The position numbers and the translations under genes were made by a program. A stretch of 64,000 nucleotides of DNA, from the NCBI GenBank assembly GCA_964426675.1, contig CAYRRM010000010.1:20289-84288 (forward strand), read 5' to 3'. The stretch's first letter is position 1. Every line of letters begins with the position of its first letter. Below, piece after piece: positions 55,291 to 64,000 of this stretch. Below the pieces are notes generated by a model. The model had not been told where the DNA came from and did no database searches. It was given only the letters and a program-made list of their open reading frames with translations. Origin of the DNA: DYMC01 sp035406705 (GTDB taxonomy: Bacteria > Verrucomicrobiota > Lentisphaeria > Victivallales > GWF2-50-93).

Positions 55291-56831
55291 GTATGTTGTC
55301 TCCTTAAATGAGAAGACTGAATTCCGAGCTCTTCTCTGTATTTTGCTACTGTTCGTCTGGCGACATTTAAACCCTGGGCTTTAAGTTTTTCGGAAATATC
55401 CTGATCTGAGAGTGGTTTTCTGGGGTCTTCATTGTCTATCATCTCGCGAATTTTTTCCATTACGCTTTTACTTGACATTTCTTCTCCGCTTTCTGACTTA
55501 TATCCTGTAGAGAAGAAGAATTTAAATTCGAATAATCCTCTTGGAGTTTGCATATATTTTCCTGAGATAGCTCTGCTAATTGTTGTTTCATGAAGTCCCA
55601 GTTTATCTGCTATTTTCTGCATTGTAAGTGGTTTAAGATATTCATATCCTTTTTCAAAGAATTCGAATTGTTCATCTATAATCAGGTCGGCGATTCTTTT
55701 TATTGTACTTTCTCTTTGGGATAGGCTTCTGATGACGTTTTTTGCGCGATTTACTTTTTCTCTTATCCAGCTTTTTGTTTCTGGTGGAGTGAGGGGGTCA
55801 TCGAGCATTTTCAGGTATTTTTGCGAAATTCGCAACTTTGGGCTCCATTCTTTATTTGTTTGGGAGATGAAGATATTCCCCTTTTTTTCTATAAATACGT
55901 CTGGTATAATTTGAGTTGAGATTGATGTGGAAAGCTGATTTGCTGGGGCGGGGTCAAGTTTTCTTAGTTCGGCTATTAAATCTTCTAATTCTTCGAGGGA
56001 AATCTTCATTTTTTTTGCAACAGCAGGTTTTTTATTCTTTGCAATATCTTCGAGGTGATGTTTTACTAAGTACGCGATTTTTGATTTTTCCATTCCTTTT
56101 GCTTTTAACTGGAGTAAAAAACATTCCTTGATGTCTCTTGCACAAAGCCCTGGGGGATCCAGATGTTCCTGGAGGAATTTTATAAGGGATTCTATTGTAG
56201 ATATATCGACTTGTTCTTTTGTAGCAAGATCTGCGGGGTGACTTCTCAAAAATCCTTTTTCATCAATACTCCCCACAATAAGTTCAGCAATTTTCATTTG
56301 TTCTTCTGGAATATTCAAAAAATGTAGTTGTTCGAGGAGTTGTTCTTGTAGAGATGGTTTTGAAGTGATGGAGTCCATTATGAATTGACGGTGTTCATCA
56401 TAGTCTGGGGTATTTGATTTGACAGAAGTTGGTGAACTGACGAAACTAATACCGGCTTGTTCTATTTCAGATTCGAAACTGTCATTATCATTATAATCTT
56501 CAGGAAAATCTCCTGAATCGGATTGAAAGGGTAATTTATTTTCAAAAATATCAGAATCTGTTCTCTCATCTGAAGGTGAATCTGGGCTTATATCCTCATC
56601 TTGTGCAGAATCATTTATCTCATTTTCATCTTGAGAAGTTATTTTATCTTCTGGCTTGTCTGAAGAGTTTTCAACTTCTTCGAGTAGAGGGTTCTCTTCC
56701 AATTCTTTATCTATTTTTGCCTGGAGTTCAGCGGTTTGCGCCATAAGATATTCAAGTGATTGTATCTGTTGCGGAGCAATTATCTGTTCCTGTCTTTGTT
56801 CCTGATTCTGATATAGAGATTGTTCTGGCAT
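55287..56831 (-). CDS. rpoN: RNA polymerase sigma-54 factor
   Basis: A 514-residue sigma-54. Region I begins MPEQSLYQNQEQRQEQIIAP, Gln-rich and leading to LMAQTAELQAKIDKELEENP; region II (about 58-160) is strongly acidic; then the core-binding domain and a DNA-binding domain with an HTH (TMQKIADKLGLHETTISRAI) and the RpoN box ARRTVAKYRE near the end. It works with AAA+ activators, none of which is in this window, and I found no convincing -24/-12 promoter. A palindrome lies at 55822. Confidence 0.96.
   Translation of the reverse strand: MPEQSLYQNQEQRQEQIIAPQQIQSLEYLMAQTAELQAKIDKELEENPLLEEVENSSDKPEDKITSQDENEINDSAQDEDISPDSPSDERTDSDIFENKLPFQSDSGDFPEDYNDNDSFESEIEQAGISFVSSPTSVKSNTPDYDEHRQFIMDSITSKPSLQEQLLEQLHFLNIPEEQMKIAELIVGSIDEKGFLRSHPADLATKEQVDISTIESLIKFLQEHLDPPGLCARDIKECFLLQLKAKGMEKSKIAYLVKHHLEDIAKNKKPAVAKKMKISLEELEDLIAELRKLDPAPANQLSTSISTQIIPDVFIEKKGNIFISQTNKEWSPKLRISQKYLKMLDDPLTPPETKSWIREKVNRAKNVIRSLSQRESTIKRIADLIIDEQFEFFEKGYEYLKPLTMQKIADKLGLHETTISRAISGKYMQTPRGLFEFKFFFSTGYKSESGEEMSSKSVMEKIREMIDNEDPRKPLSDQDISEKLKAQGLNVARRTVAKYREELGIQSSHLRRQHT
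55822..55832. repeat. HIP-like palindrome, single-A-centre form
   Basis: Exact GCGAAATTCGC in rpoN; reads L-R-I-S on the coding strand, a third reading frame among the copies. Confidence 0.85.
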
Positions 56832-57028
56832 ATTTGTTGCTTTTATTAGTTTTTTTTAATTTTTTCTTGTAAATTAGAGAAATGAATTATTAATATAATT
56901 TGATTTTAATTAAAATCACGCGGATAAAAAAGGTTTTTAGGCAATTTATTGTATATTTTATTGTTTTTTTTAACATATTAATAGCAAGAATAAGTAAGAG
57001 GAAAAAACTAGTAAAACAAAAAGAAATT

Positions 57029-57811
57029 ATGGATATAGGGGTTAGCATTCTTGGTAGCGGTAGTAATGGGAACTCTATTTTGTTGCATAGTGGGAAAGAT
57101 GCAGTTATGATAGATGCAGGGTTCTCACGTGCAGAAATTTTGCGGAGGATTATGATCTTGAAAATGGACTTATCAATGATAAAAGGGCTTGTCTTGAGTC
57201 ATGAGCATACAGATCATTGTAAAGGAGCCAGGGTATTTGCTGATAATTTGGGTATTCCTGTTTATGCAACAAAATCAACTTTTTATCATCTTGAAAGAAA
57301 GAGTAATCTTCCCAAAAATTGCATTATCTTTGAGGCGGGGGCTGAATTTAGTATTGCAGATTTTAGTATAAGGACGTTTTCTGTGCCTCACGATGCGGAG
57401 GAAACAGTTGGTTTTATAGTCTCAAGGGGAGGGATAAAAATAGCTATTGCAACAGATCTTGGATATCTGACGGCACTATGTGAACAGCGGATGAAAGGAG
57501 CTAATGCAATCATTCTTGAAAGTAATCACGATGTAGAAATGCAGTTAAAATCGAATAGAAAACCCATGCTTATTCGCAGGGTTTTAGGGAGAAATGGTCA
57601 TTTAAGCAACGATTCTGCAGCTGAAGCTTTTCCAAAAATAATTACTGAGGAGACAAAACATGTTTTTTTAGTTCATTTGAGCAGAGAATGCAACAATTAT
57701 GAAATTGTTGAGAAAACTGCTCGTCAAAAACTGGCAGATATGAGGAGAGAAGATATATTACTCAAAATTGCAACTCAAGAACCATTATCAACAATATATA
57801 TTGAAAAGTAA
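57029..57811 (+). CDS. Metallo-beta-lactamase-fold hydrolase, YycJ/VicX-like
   Basis: About 260 residues. I start at 57029 where the conserved MDIGVSILGSGSNGNS begins; upstream codons form a Lys-rich hydrophobic stretch unlike the family. The metal motif is LSHEHTDHCKG (HxHxDH), with VPHDAEETVGF and ILESNHDVEM for further ligands, and the late HVFLVHLSRECNN. Relatives such as YycJ (WalJ) are 5'-3' DNA exonuclease-like proteins linked to replication fidelity. It is followed after 4 bp by the kinase gene. Confidence 0.88.
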   Translation: MDIGVSILGSGSNGNSILLHSGKDAVMIDAGFSRAEILRRIMILKMDLSMIKGLVLSHEHTDHCKGARVFADNLGIPVYATKSTFYHLERKSNLPKNCIIFEAGAEFSIADFSIRTFSVPHDAEETVGFIVSRGGIKIAIATDLGYLTALCEQRMKGANAIILESNHDVEMQLKSNRKPMLIRRVLGRNGHLSNDSAAEAFPKIITEETKHVFLVHLSRECNNYEIVEKTARQKLADMRREDILLKIATQEPLSTIYIEK

Positions 57812-57815
57812 AAAA

Positions 57816-60500
57816 ATGAATGATGTTAATAATAAAGATAAAGAACAAAAAAGCCCCGTGGAGGCTTTTAAAATAGCATCTCCAGATCCATTACCTCCTG
57901 CTGATGATATTCAGAAGAAGATAAAGACCAATCGAGTTCCAAGACCTGCACCACAAAAAACCGATATTACACAAGCAAAATCTGAAGAGCCAATAAGCTC
58001 AGAGACAATTTCTATCAAGAGGAGCAGTCTAAAAGATGAAGAGCAACCCAAAATTGAGCTTGAAAAACGTAAACTTAAGATACTTTGTTATCATTGTGGA
58101 CAAAAATTAGATTTGACAGAGATGGAACCTTTTAGTGAGGTAGAATGTCCTGCCTGTGCGGTAAAAATAATTGTCCCCAAATGGTTTGAAAATTATTTAC
58201 TTGAAGAGCCTGGTGGAGAAGGTGGTATGGCAATCGTCTACAGGGCGCTGGACCTTACTTTAGATAGGGAAGTGGCTATAAAAATCCTTAACCCATCTTT
58301 TTCATCACAGGCTGATAGGTGTGAACTATTTCTTCATGAGGCAAGGACCGCGGCAACTATCAACCACTATGCAGTAATTCCTGTATATACTTGTGGTGTC
58401 TCTGAAGGTAGACCATATATTGTGATGCAGTATATGGAAGGAGGTGCTCTCGATGTAAAACTTGAAAAGGCTGGTGGAAAAATCCCCATTAATCAGATTT
58501 TAAAATGGTTCAAGGATGTTGCAGATGGTCTTGATAACGCGAGGAGACATGGCATTATCCACCATGATGTTAAACCGGCTAATATACTCCTTGATAGAGA
58601 TGAAAATGCCAAGATAGGGGACTTTGGTATAGCCCAGGTTCTTCATGACTGGCGTTCCGAAAATCTTTCAAAAATTACACGCTCATGGGCGAGTCCTAAC
58701 TACGTAAGTCCAGAAAAGGTGCTAACCGGCCAGGAAGACTACTATGGAGATATTTATAGTCTTGGGATATCTCTTTATCAAATGCTTACTGGTCAGTTGC
58801 CTTTTGATGATCCGGATATAAAGACATTGGTAAAAATGAGGCTCGAAAAAGAGGCAAAACCACCGAAAGAACTCAGAGCAGAGATTCCACTAAAAATTTC
58901 CCAACTTGTAATGGCAATGATGAGCCGTGAGCCGGAAAAAAGACCATCATACCGTGAAATCATTAAAGAAATTGAGGAACAACTTAAAATCTCTGATGAA
59001 ATTAAAAAGGGTATAGAAAAACCAGAAGAACAAAAAAAGAGATCTCTATTTGGAAAAATTGGAAAAAGAAAAAAAACAGGAAACGCCAATTTATCATCCT
59101 TTAAATATAGGAAAAATGGCGGGTTATCAATTTCAAAAATAATCGTACATATTGTTATATCAATTTCAATGATAGGTACTACTGTCTATCTCTGGAAAGC
59201 AGGTTATCTAGAAGAAATACTTGGAAGGAGAGGTGCACTCGCAAAAACTTTGCCACAGGATTTTCTACCTGAAGCAACAAAGGAATTTAGAGAAGGGAGG
59301 CCAGCGGCAGCGCTCGATATCGCCAAATCGGTACTTGAGAATTCATCTCTGGATAAAAAGACTATGCGTCAAGCGGCAGTGCAGTACTCAATAGCGCTTT
59401 ATTTGATTAATTCTCCTGACGCAAAAACAGAGAGTTTATTGTTTGCAGAAAAACTTTCAAATTATGGGTTTGACGAGGAAGATCCTGCCATGTTAATACT
59501 CAGATTTATGTCAAATGGGGAAATTCATAAGAATAAATTGAAAAATGCATTTTCAAATGACGATTATTATAGAGCTCTGGCAAGCTACTGTTTGTATATA
59601 AAATCAATATATGATAAGGAATCTGATCTTGACCAGGTATCATATTCGCGTCGTTGTCTTGCGGCAGGTGAAAAAGTAAGTTCTGATTTTTGGGGCAATG
59701 CATGGTTTCAAAGAATTAATGATTGGAAACAATATATTGAATTTGGCAAAGGAGATCCATCTTTATTGGAACCTCTTATTGCAGCCAATAAATATGAACT
59801 TAAAACATCAGCTGTTTCAAAAACAGAAAATAATAAATCATTAGACCATAATAGAATAGCAATAAGACCTCCAAAAGATGACGCTTCTGATATTTTAAAA
59901 ATTGATGATGAAAAACTAATTGAAAATATTGATATATCGTTGCTTACTCCTGAGTGGCTTGAAAATGACAGGTCAACCTTTGCAACTAACAGGCCAAAGC
60001 CCTCGAATTACACTTTTACACCTTCACAGATTGAAAATTATATTTCATCAATTTCTCCCGAGAGAAAGTCATCGGAACAGATTCGTATTCAACAAGTCGC
60101 CAGTATAAAGAACTATATTTGTCAACTTCTTGCAAGAAGTAATTATCCTAAAACTATAACAACGATTGATGGAAAATCATATACTGGAAAATTAATGTTA
60201 AATCCCAATTATATTTCACTTGAAAAAGCTGGAAAGTTCCAGCGGAGACAATGGAGTGATCTTCCACCATCCCAACTCGCAAATATCATGGATTATTTTG
60301 CAGGTTTAAGATTAAAAGTTTCAGATGCTGTGGGTACGTCAGAACAGACGAGAAAGAAAGAGGCAGCTCAAGATTATCTCAGGATAGCAATGCTCTACGA
60401 TTGGTATGGAGACTATCAAAACGCTGTGAAATATTGTAAAAAAAGTATGGCTGTATACCCCGAAGCAGAAAAAAGTGTTAAACGATTTATAATGAAGTAA
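57816..60500 (+). CDS. Zinc-ribbon Ser/Thr protein kinase with transmembrane segment
   Basis: About 894 residues from the ATG at 57816. A Pro-rich disordered start leads to a zinc ribbon (CYHCGQKLDLT...CPACAVK, about 91-114) and a PknB-type kinase (about 125-395). The glycine loop is GGEGGMAIVYRA, the catalytic loop HHDVKPANIL (His replaces the usual Arg of HRD) and DFG is DFGIAQ. A single membrane helix (about 440-460) places a C-terminal helical/TPR part and an SGK-type module (TITTIDGKSYTGKLMLNPN) outside. A substrate cannot be seen. It is followed 10 bp later by the LptF/G gene. Confidence 0.88.
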   Translation: MNDVNNKDKEQKSPVEAFKIASPDPLPPADDIQKKIKTNRVPRPAPQKTDITQAKSEEPISSETISIKRSSLKDEEQPKIELEKRKLKILCYHCGQKLDLTEMEPFSEVECPACAVKIIVPKWFENYLLEEPGGEGGMAIVYRALDLTLDREVAIKILNPSFSSQADRCELFLHEARTAATINHYAVIPVYTCGVSEGRPYIVMQYMEGGALDVKLEKAGGKIPINQILKWFKDVADGLDNARRHGIIHHDVKPANILLDRDENAKIGDFGIAQVLHDWRSENLSKITRSWASPNYVSPEKVLTGQEDYYGDIYSLGISLYQMLTGQLPFDDPDIKTLVKMRLEKEAKPPKELRAEIPLKISQLVMAMMSREPEKRPSYREIIKEIEEQLKISDEIKKGIEKPEEQKKRSLFGKIGKRKKTGNANLSSFKYRKNGGLSISKIIVHIVISISMIGTTVYLWKAGYLEEILGRRGALAKTLPQDFLPEATKEFREGRPAAALDIAKSVLENSSLDKKTMRQAAVQYSIALYLINSPDAKTESLLFAEKLSNYGFDEEDPAMLILRFMSNGEIHKNKLKNAFSNDDYYRALASYCLYIKSIYDKESDLDQVSYSRRCLAAGEKVSSDFWGNAWFQRINDWKQYIEFGKGDPSLLEPLIAANKYELKTSAVSKTENNKSLDHNRIAIRPPKDDASDILKIDDEKLIENIDISLLTPEWLENDRSTFATNRPKPSNYTFTPSQIENYISSISPERKSSEQIRIQQVASIKNYICQLLARSNYPKTITTIDGKSYTGKLMLNPNYISLEKAGKFQRRQWSDLPPSQLANIMDYFAGLRLKVSDAVGTSEQTRKKEAAQDYLRIAMLYDWYGDYQNAVKYCKKSMAVYPEAEKSVKRFIMK

Positions 60501-60510
60501 ACTATCACAG

Positions 60511-61602
60511 ATGAGAACATTAAATATTTATGTATCACGAGAATTTCTTGCTACTGCCTTAGTTTCTATTCTCGTATTAACTTTTGGATTAACCGGAGTA
60601 CGCCTCATAAAAATTATTGAGGCCCTTACAAAAGGAGTCCCTTTTATAGATGCATTCAAACTTCTCATTTACTCAATTCCATTTCTATTGTCCCTTGCCA
60701 TTCCTTGCAGTATACTCGTTGCAACTATGCTTACATTTGGAAAAATGTCTGCAAATAATGAAATTACTGCAATGAGAGCGTGTGGTATTTCCATTCTTCA
60801 AATTATTGCTCCAATAGTTTTAGTGGCCATAACATGTTCGATAATATGTCTTTACCTTCAATTACAGGTTGGCCCTAAATATATGGGAGAAGCAAAAAGA
60901 ATGTTGAAAGAAGTTGGTGTTCAAAATCCTCTTGCACTTTTAGAACCAGGACTTCCAATAGAATATGAAAATATTAGCATATTTATTGATAATAAAGATG
61001 ATAATAATAAACTTACAGGAATACAGGTCTATATAACCGATAAAAAAAGAATATCCCTTCAACAAGATATTTATGCCAGAGAGGGAGATATCAGTGTAGA
61101 TGATGAAAAACAAATTATGAAAATAACCTTACATGAAGCAATAATAAAAAGTTATGAAGATGATGGAAAGAAGAAAATTACCTCATCAGAAACTATGTCA
61201 TTTGCAATAAATTATGGAGACAAATTAAATCGCGCAAAAGTTGCGGAAAAAGCAAAATATCTTACGCTCAGTGAACTTTTTGCAAGGAATATATTATACA
61301 GGAGGAGAGGGCAGGATACAACAGCTCTTGAGGTAGAATTAAATCAGCGAATAGCTTTTGGATTTTCTCCCATCGCTTTTCTTCTTCTTGGACTTCCTCT
61401 TGCTGTTAGAACCTCTCGACGTGAAACGTCTATAGGGCTTTTCTTAAGTGTGGCTTTAGCTGGAATATATTTTATATCAATAATGATCTTTAATGCATTT
61501 GGAACTAAGCCTCATTTATATCCTCAATATTTACTTTGGTTACCTAATGTATTATATCAGGTGGTAGGAATATATTTTTTTTGTAAATTGATAAGGCGGT
61601 AA
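60511..61602 (+). CDS. LptF/LptG-family lipopolysaccharide export permease
   Basis: A 363-residue inner-membrane protein: three N-terminal helices, a beta-jellyroll-type periplasmic domain, and three C-terminal helices. The YjgP/YjgQ family pattern MTFGKMSANNEITAMRACGI is present as MLTFGKMSANNEITAMRACG, and ELNQRIAFGFSPIAFLLLGLPLA near the C-terminal part. It extracts LPS with LptB. Whether it is LptF or LptG is unclear; its partner and lptB are not seen here. Confidence 0.9.
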   Translation: MRTLNIYVSREFLATALVSILVLTFGLTGVRLIKIIEALTKGVPFIDAFKLLIYSIPFLLSLAIPCSILVATMLTFGKMSANNEITAMRACGISILQIIAPIVLVAITCSIICLYLQLQVGPKYMGEAKRMLKEVGVQNPLALLEPGLPIEYENISIFIDNKDDNNKLTGIQVYITDKKRISLQQDIYAREGDISVDDEKQIMKITLHEAIIKSYEDDGKKKITSSETMSFAINYGDKLNRAKVAEKAKYLTLSELFARNILYRRRGQDTTALEVELNQRIAFGFSPIAFLLLGLPLAVRTSRRETSIGLFLSVALAGIYFISIMIFNAFGTKPHLYPQYLLWLPNVLYQVVGIYFFCKLIRR

Positions 61603-61605
61603 AAT

Positions 61606-62481
61606 ATGCTTGACCAACGTGATTACATGAGAAGAGAACCAGGTTATAGTTCAGGTTGTATTTTTTCTATTGGTGCTGTAATGACATTGCTCATTGCCAA
61701 TGTATTTTTCTTCATATTTTCAACTACTCCGGTAATAGATAAAATGTCATTGAAAATTATTTCATTCAGAGAGTCGCCAGTGGAGGTTTCTTACAGACTT
61801 GTTTCATATATGTTTCTTCATGGTAGTTTTGCCCATATATTATTTAATATGTGGGGGCTTTACCTTTTTGGTTCTCTGCTGGAAAATCGAATAGGGGCTC
61901 ACAGATTTTACGCGTTGTATTTCATTAGTGGAATATCAGGAGGTCTTCTCTGGCTTGTAGCAAACTGGAATTTTCCATATATGATTGTTCAAAATTTGGG
62001 AGCTACTTTTAAAGTACCAACTTCATGCGTGGGTGCGAGTGGGGCGATATTCGGTATAATAGCTGCAACAGCGATGTTTTATCCGGATATGCCGATCATG
62101 TTACTTTTTCCCCCCATACCGATGAAAATGAGAACTTTTGCGATAGCATATGCTGTGGCAGAAGTAATCTTTGAGATAAGTGGAACAGGGGGAAACGTCG
62201 CTCATCTTGCTCATCTCGGTGGATTTATAGGAGGATATATTTATGTTAAGATAACATTTGGAAATCAGGTTTGGGGGATAAGTTCTCTATTCAAGAGAAG
62301 GGCAAAACGTCCTTTATATAATAAGAATGAAAATATTTTCTTTTCAGGATACAAGACTGTTTCTCAAGAAGAATTAGATCGTCTTCTTGATAAAATATCA
62401 ACTGAAGGAATAAATAGCCTTACTGAAGAAGAAATGGATACATTGCGGCGCGCAAGAGAAGAAATGAATAAAAGAATGTGA
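61606..62481 (+). CDS. Rhomboid family intramembrane serine protease
   Basis: A 291-residue protein with six or seven helices. Family motifs: SYMFLHGSFAHILFNMWGLYLFG, the catalytic Ser145 in CVGASGAIFG, and His203 in AHLAHLGGFIGGY. Ser and His give the dyad. A soluble C-terminal tail (about 240-291) has helical segments rich in Glu/Arg. Substrate unknown. It starts 4 bp after the LptF/G gene. Confidence 0.93.
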   Translation: MLDQRDYMRREPGYSSGCIFSIGAVMTLLIANVFFFIFSTTPVIDKMSLKIISFRESPVEVSYRLVSYMFLHGSFAHILFNMWGLYLFGSLLENRIGAHRFYALYFISGISGGLLWLVANWNFPYMIVQNLGATFKVPTSCVGASGAIFGIIAATAMFYPDMPIMLLFPPIPMKMRTFAIAYAVAEVIFEISGTGGNVAHLAHLGGFIGGYIYVKITFGNQVWGISSLFKRRAKRPLYNKNENIFFSGYKTVSQEELDRLLDKISTEGINSLTEEEMDTLRRAREEMNKRM

Positions 62482-62503
62482 TTTGCAGCCTGAATTTATC
62501 TCA

Positions 62504-63298
62504 TTATAAAGTGGCAAGATGTTTGCGCATTTCTGAAAAGGAACAAGTTGAACTACGAGGCCAAAATGGAAATTCCCCCGTCTCTCTCAAGAATTTTGCA
62601 TACTTTTCATTTAAAACTCCTTTTGCCGAGATGAATTGTCCCCAATGTCCATAACCCCATGAGACATTTTTGTCTTCAGGACCGAGATTATTGAGCCACT
62701 CTTCAGGAAAATATTCGAGCCATTTTGGTAGTGAATTTAACCAACTGTGTGTGTAAAGAATTTTTGCACCAAATTTTTTTTCTGTTTGATCCATCAACAT
62801 AAGAAAACAGTTTTTCAAGTAATTCCTATCCTCAAAAATACTTTTGGGAGAAACTGCATTACCAATGTGAAACATAATTTGATATGGCTTATTTGGTTCT
62901 GGAGTGTCATATTTTAAACTTCCACACTGGTAATCAATAAATTTTCCATTACTACCCCACGTTAATTCTGCAAATCTTATAAGAATTTTTGATGAAACGG
63001 ATAATGCGGTTTCTTCAAATTTTTCAGGATTGGCAGATAAATTTTTATCAGAAAAAATATCGATAATCTTATTTTCAAGTTCAATCCATTCCGGACGATT
63101 ATAATCTATTGTGGCAACATCGAAATGTTTCGGTGAAGGGTCGGTTTTTCTACACAAGTCAATTCTATGTCTGATAGCATGACGAATATCTTCTTCGGGA
63201 TGTTTTTGCAACCATTGCCATAGAAAATTAAACTGTAATCCCATAAACTCTATTGTGAAGCGTTTATATTCTTCTAATGGAGGATAAAATTGAGTCAT
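62504..63298 (-). CDS. Soluble protein of unknown function
   Basis: A 264-residue protein without signal or membrane segments. Recurring-looking motifs are IMFHIGNAVSPKSIFEDRNYL and THSWLNSLPKWLEYFPEEW, plus GQFISAKGVLNEKYAKFLRE, rich in Trp, His and aromatic residues, which suggests a ligand-binding or enzymatic alpha/beta protein. I do not recognise the family. The gene ends convergent to the rhomboid gene and lies 30 bp after the response regulator. Confidence 0.55.
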   Translation of the reverse strand: MTQFYPPLEEYKRFTIEFMGLQFNFLWQWLQKHPEEDIRHAIRHRIDLCRKTDPSPKHFDVATIDYNRPEWIELENKIIDIFSDKNLSANPEKFEETALSVSSKILIRFAELTWGSNGKFIDYQCGSLKYDTPEPNKPYQIMFHIGNAVSPKSIFEDRNYLKNCFLMLMDQTEKKFGAKILYTHSWLNSLPKWLEYFPEEWLNNLGPEDKNVSWGYGHWGQFISAKGVLNEKYAKFLRETGEFPFWPRSSTCSFSEMRKHLATL

Positions 63299-63328
63299 TA
63301 GAATTCTCCTTGAAAGATTATTTATTTA

Positions 63329-63979
63329 TCAACCTTTAATTGAATTGTCATGAGAAGTAAATAGTTTTGCTATTATTGTAACTAATTCAGAATATGTATA
63401 AGGTTTAGGAAGAATTGCCACAAATTTTTCTTTTATTTCTTTTGAAAGAGCCTCACAATATCCGCTTGATAAAATTGCTTTAATTGAGGGGTCTATTTTT
63501 AAAAGTTTTTGGAGGCATTCAATTCCTCCGATTTTACCACGTATTACCAGATCGAGAATAACAGCATCGAATTTTTGCCCTTTTTTCATTGCAAGTTTAT
63601 ACTGTTCTACAGCATCTGTTTCTGTTTCAACAATGACTGCAGTGCAGTTATTTCGTTCAAGGGCAGAAGAAATCATTTTAGCAACAAAAGCTTCGTCTTC
63701 TAAGATTAAAATTTTTTTACCATTTAAAAACTTTGAAAAATACTCAATTTTCGCAGTGTCAAGTAATTTTCTTTGAGTCTCGAGTTGGTGTGGTATTGAT
63801 TGAATTAAAGATGAATTTAATTCTTTTGCTTCAATGCAGGCTGCTTCAGCATCTTCAAGTAGCTTGCTAATTGGATTATCTCCGAGCATATATATTGCCT
63901 GTGATATATTCGATAATGCTGCGCGTAGTAATTTTTCAATTCTAACTTGGAGATCAAGATTTTTTTCTTCAGTTTTCAT
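63329..63979 (-). CDS. Response regulator with N-terminal helical extension
   Basis: A 216-residue protein: about 85 helical residues, then a receiver domain KKILILEDEAFV with acidic residues 94-95, phosphoacceptor Asp143 (AVILDLVIRG), Ser171 (ILSSGYC) and Lys192 (LPKPYTYSEL). All receiver residues are present. There is no output domain, so it is a stand-alone or relay receiver. The ATG at 63979 has AAGGAG just upstream. Its kinase is not adjacent; the GAF kinase at 7853 is far. Confidence 0.88.
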   Translation of the reverse strand: MKTEEKNLDLQVRIEKLLRAALSNISQAIYMLGDNPISKLLEDAEAACIEAKELNSSLIQSIPHQLETQRKLLDTAKIEYFSKFLNGKKILILEDEAFVAKMISSALERNNCTAVIVETETDAVEQYKLAMKKGQKFDAVILDLVIRGKIGGIECLQKLLKIDPSIKAILSSGYCEALSKEIKEKFVAILPKPYTYSELVTIIAKLFTSHDNSIKG

Positions 63980-64000
63980 TATTGTTCTCCTTCTATTTCA

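Noticed and set aside
1..64000. CRISPR arrays, rRNA, transposases or riboswitches
   Set aside because: None seen on either strand; no spaced direct repeats, rRNA signatures or transposase motifs.

Overview
This is an AT-rich bacterial chromosome segment with tightly packed genes and no phage, transposase, CRISPR or rRNA that I can see. The cell envelope is Gram-negative: lipoproteins with lipoboxes, an LptF/LptG-type permease, an RND efflux pump with its adaptor, MreC/MreD/PBP2, MraY and MurD. Metabolism looks anaerobic and fermentative (EtfAB with a 2-hydroxyacyl-CoA dehydratase-type activase, a KamA radical SAM enzyme, an iron alcohol dehydrogenase). Zinc-ribbon regulators with proline-rich linkers, a zinc-ribbon Ser/Thr kinase, a zinc-ribbon/PTS IIA fusion and sigma-54 together suggest a PVC-type lineage such as Lentisphaerota, or a nearby candidate phylum. 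That placement is inference and only moderately sure. The 3' end of dnaA at the left edge means the origin may lie close by on the left.

Layout. 1-1248 (+): dnaA end and a PHP phosphatase. 1306-4799 (-): a bidirectional terminator, then mraY-murD-LysM lipoprotein. 4988-5437 (+): small anchored protein. 5466-26794 (-): acyltransferase, alr, histidine kinase, yicC, a sugar-type ABC transporter without its ATPase, mutL, a MIF homologue, hpt, xer recombinase, a zinc-ribbon/PH-like protein, and the mreC-mreD-mrdA block. 26900-36190 (+): membrane proteins, nadA, metG, secretin-like protein, nadK, etfB-etfA-activase. 36231-40455 (-): cupin, KamA, GNAT and two ATP-grasp ligases behind a small overlapping ORF. 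40579-43644 (-): lacZ. 43949-44025 (-): tRNA-Arg(UCU). 44124-48011 (+): zinc-ribbon/PTS IIA fusion, alcohol dehydrogenase, GT-C glycosyltransferase. 48036-56831 (-): LOG protein, RND pump (broken by a C7-tract frameshift), adaptor, GT-C-like protein, rpoN. 57029-62481 (+): metallo-hydrolase, kinase, LptF/G, rhomboid. 62504-63979 (-): unknown protein and a response regulator.

The strongest unexplained signal is a short palindrome family, GCGA-N3-TCGC with an AT centre. It occurs as 17 exact copies over 64 kb, in genes of both strands and in several reading frames, where chance predicts far fewer than one. It resembles the HIP1 palindrome of cyanobacteria in behaviour but not in sequence. The asymmetric form (centre AAA) lies in the same orientation all nine times whatever the gene direction, which points to a replication- or DNA-level function. 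Other points of interest are an ABC solute-binding protein carrying an EF-hand loop and a circularly permuted PDZ-like insert, the KamA/GNAT/double ATP-grasp cassette, the zinc-ribbon/PTS IIA fusion, and a MIF/tautomerase homologue in a DNA-repair/nucleotide context.
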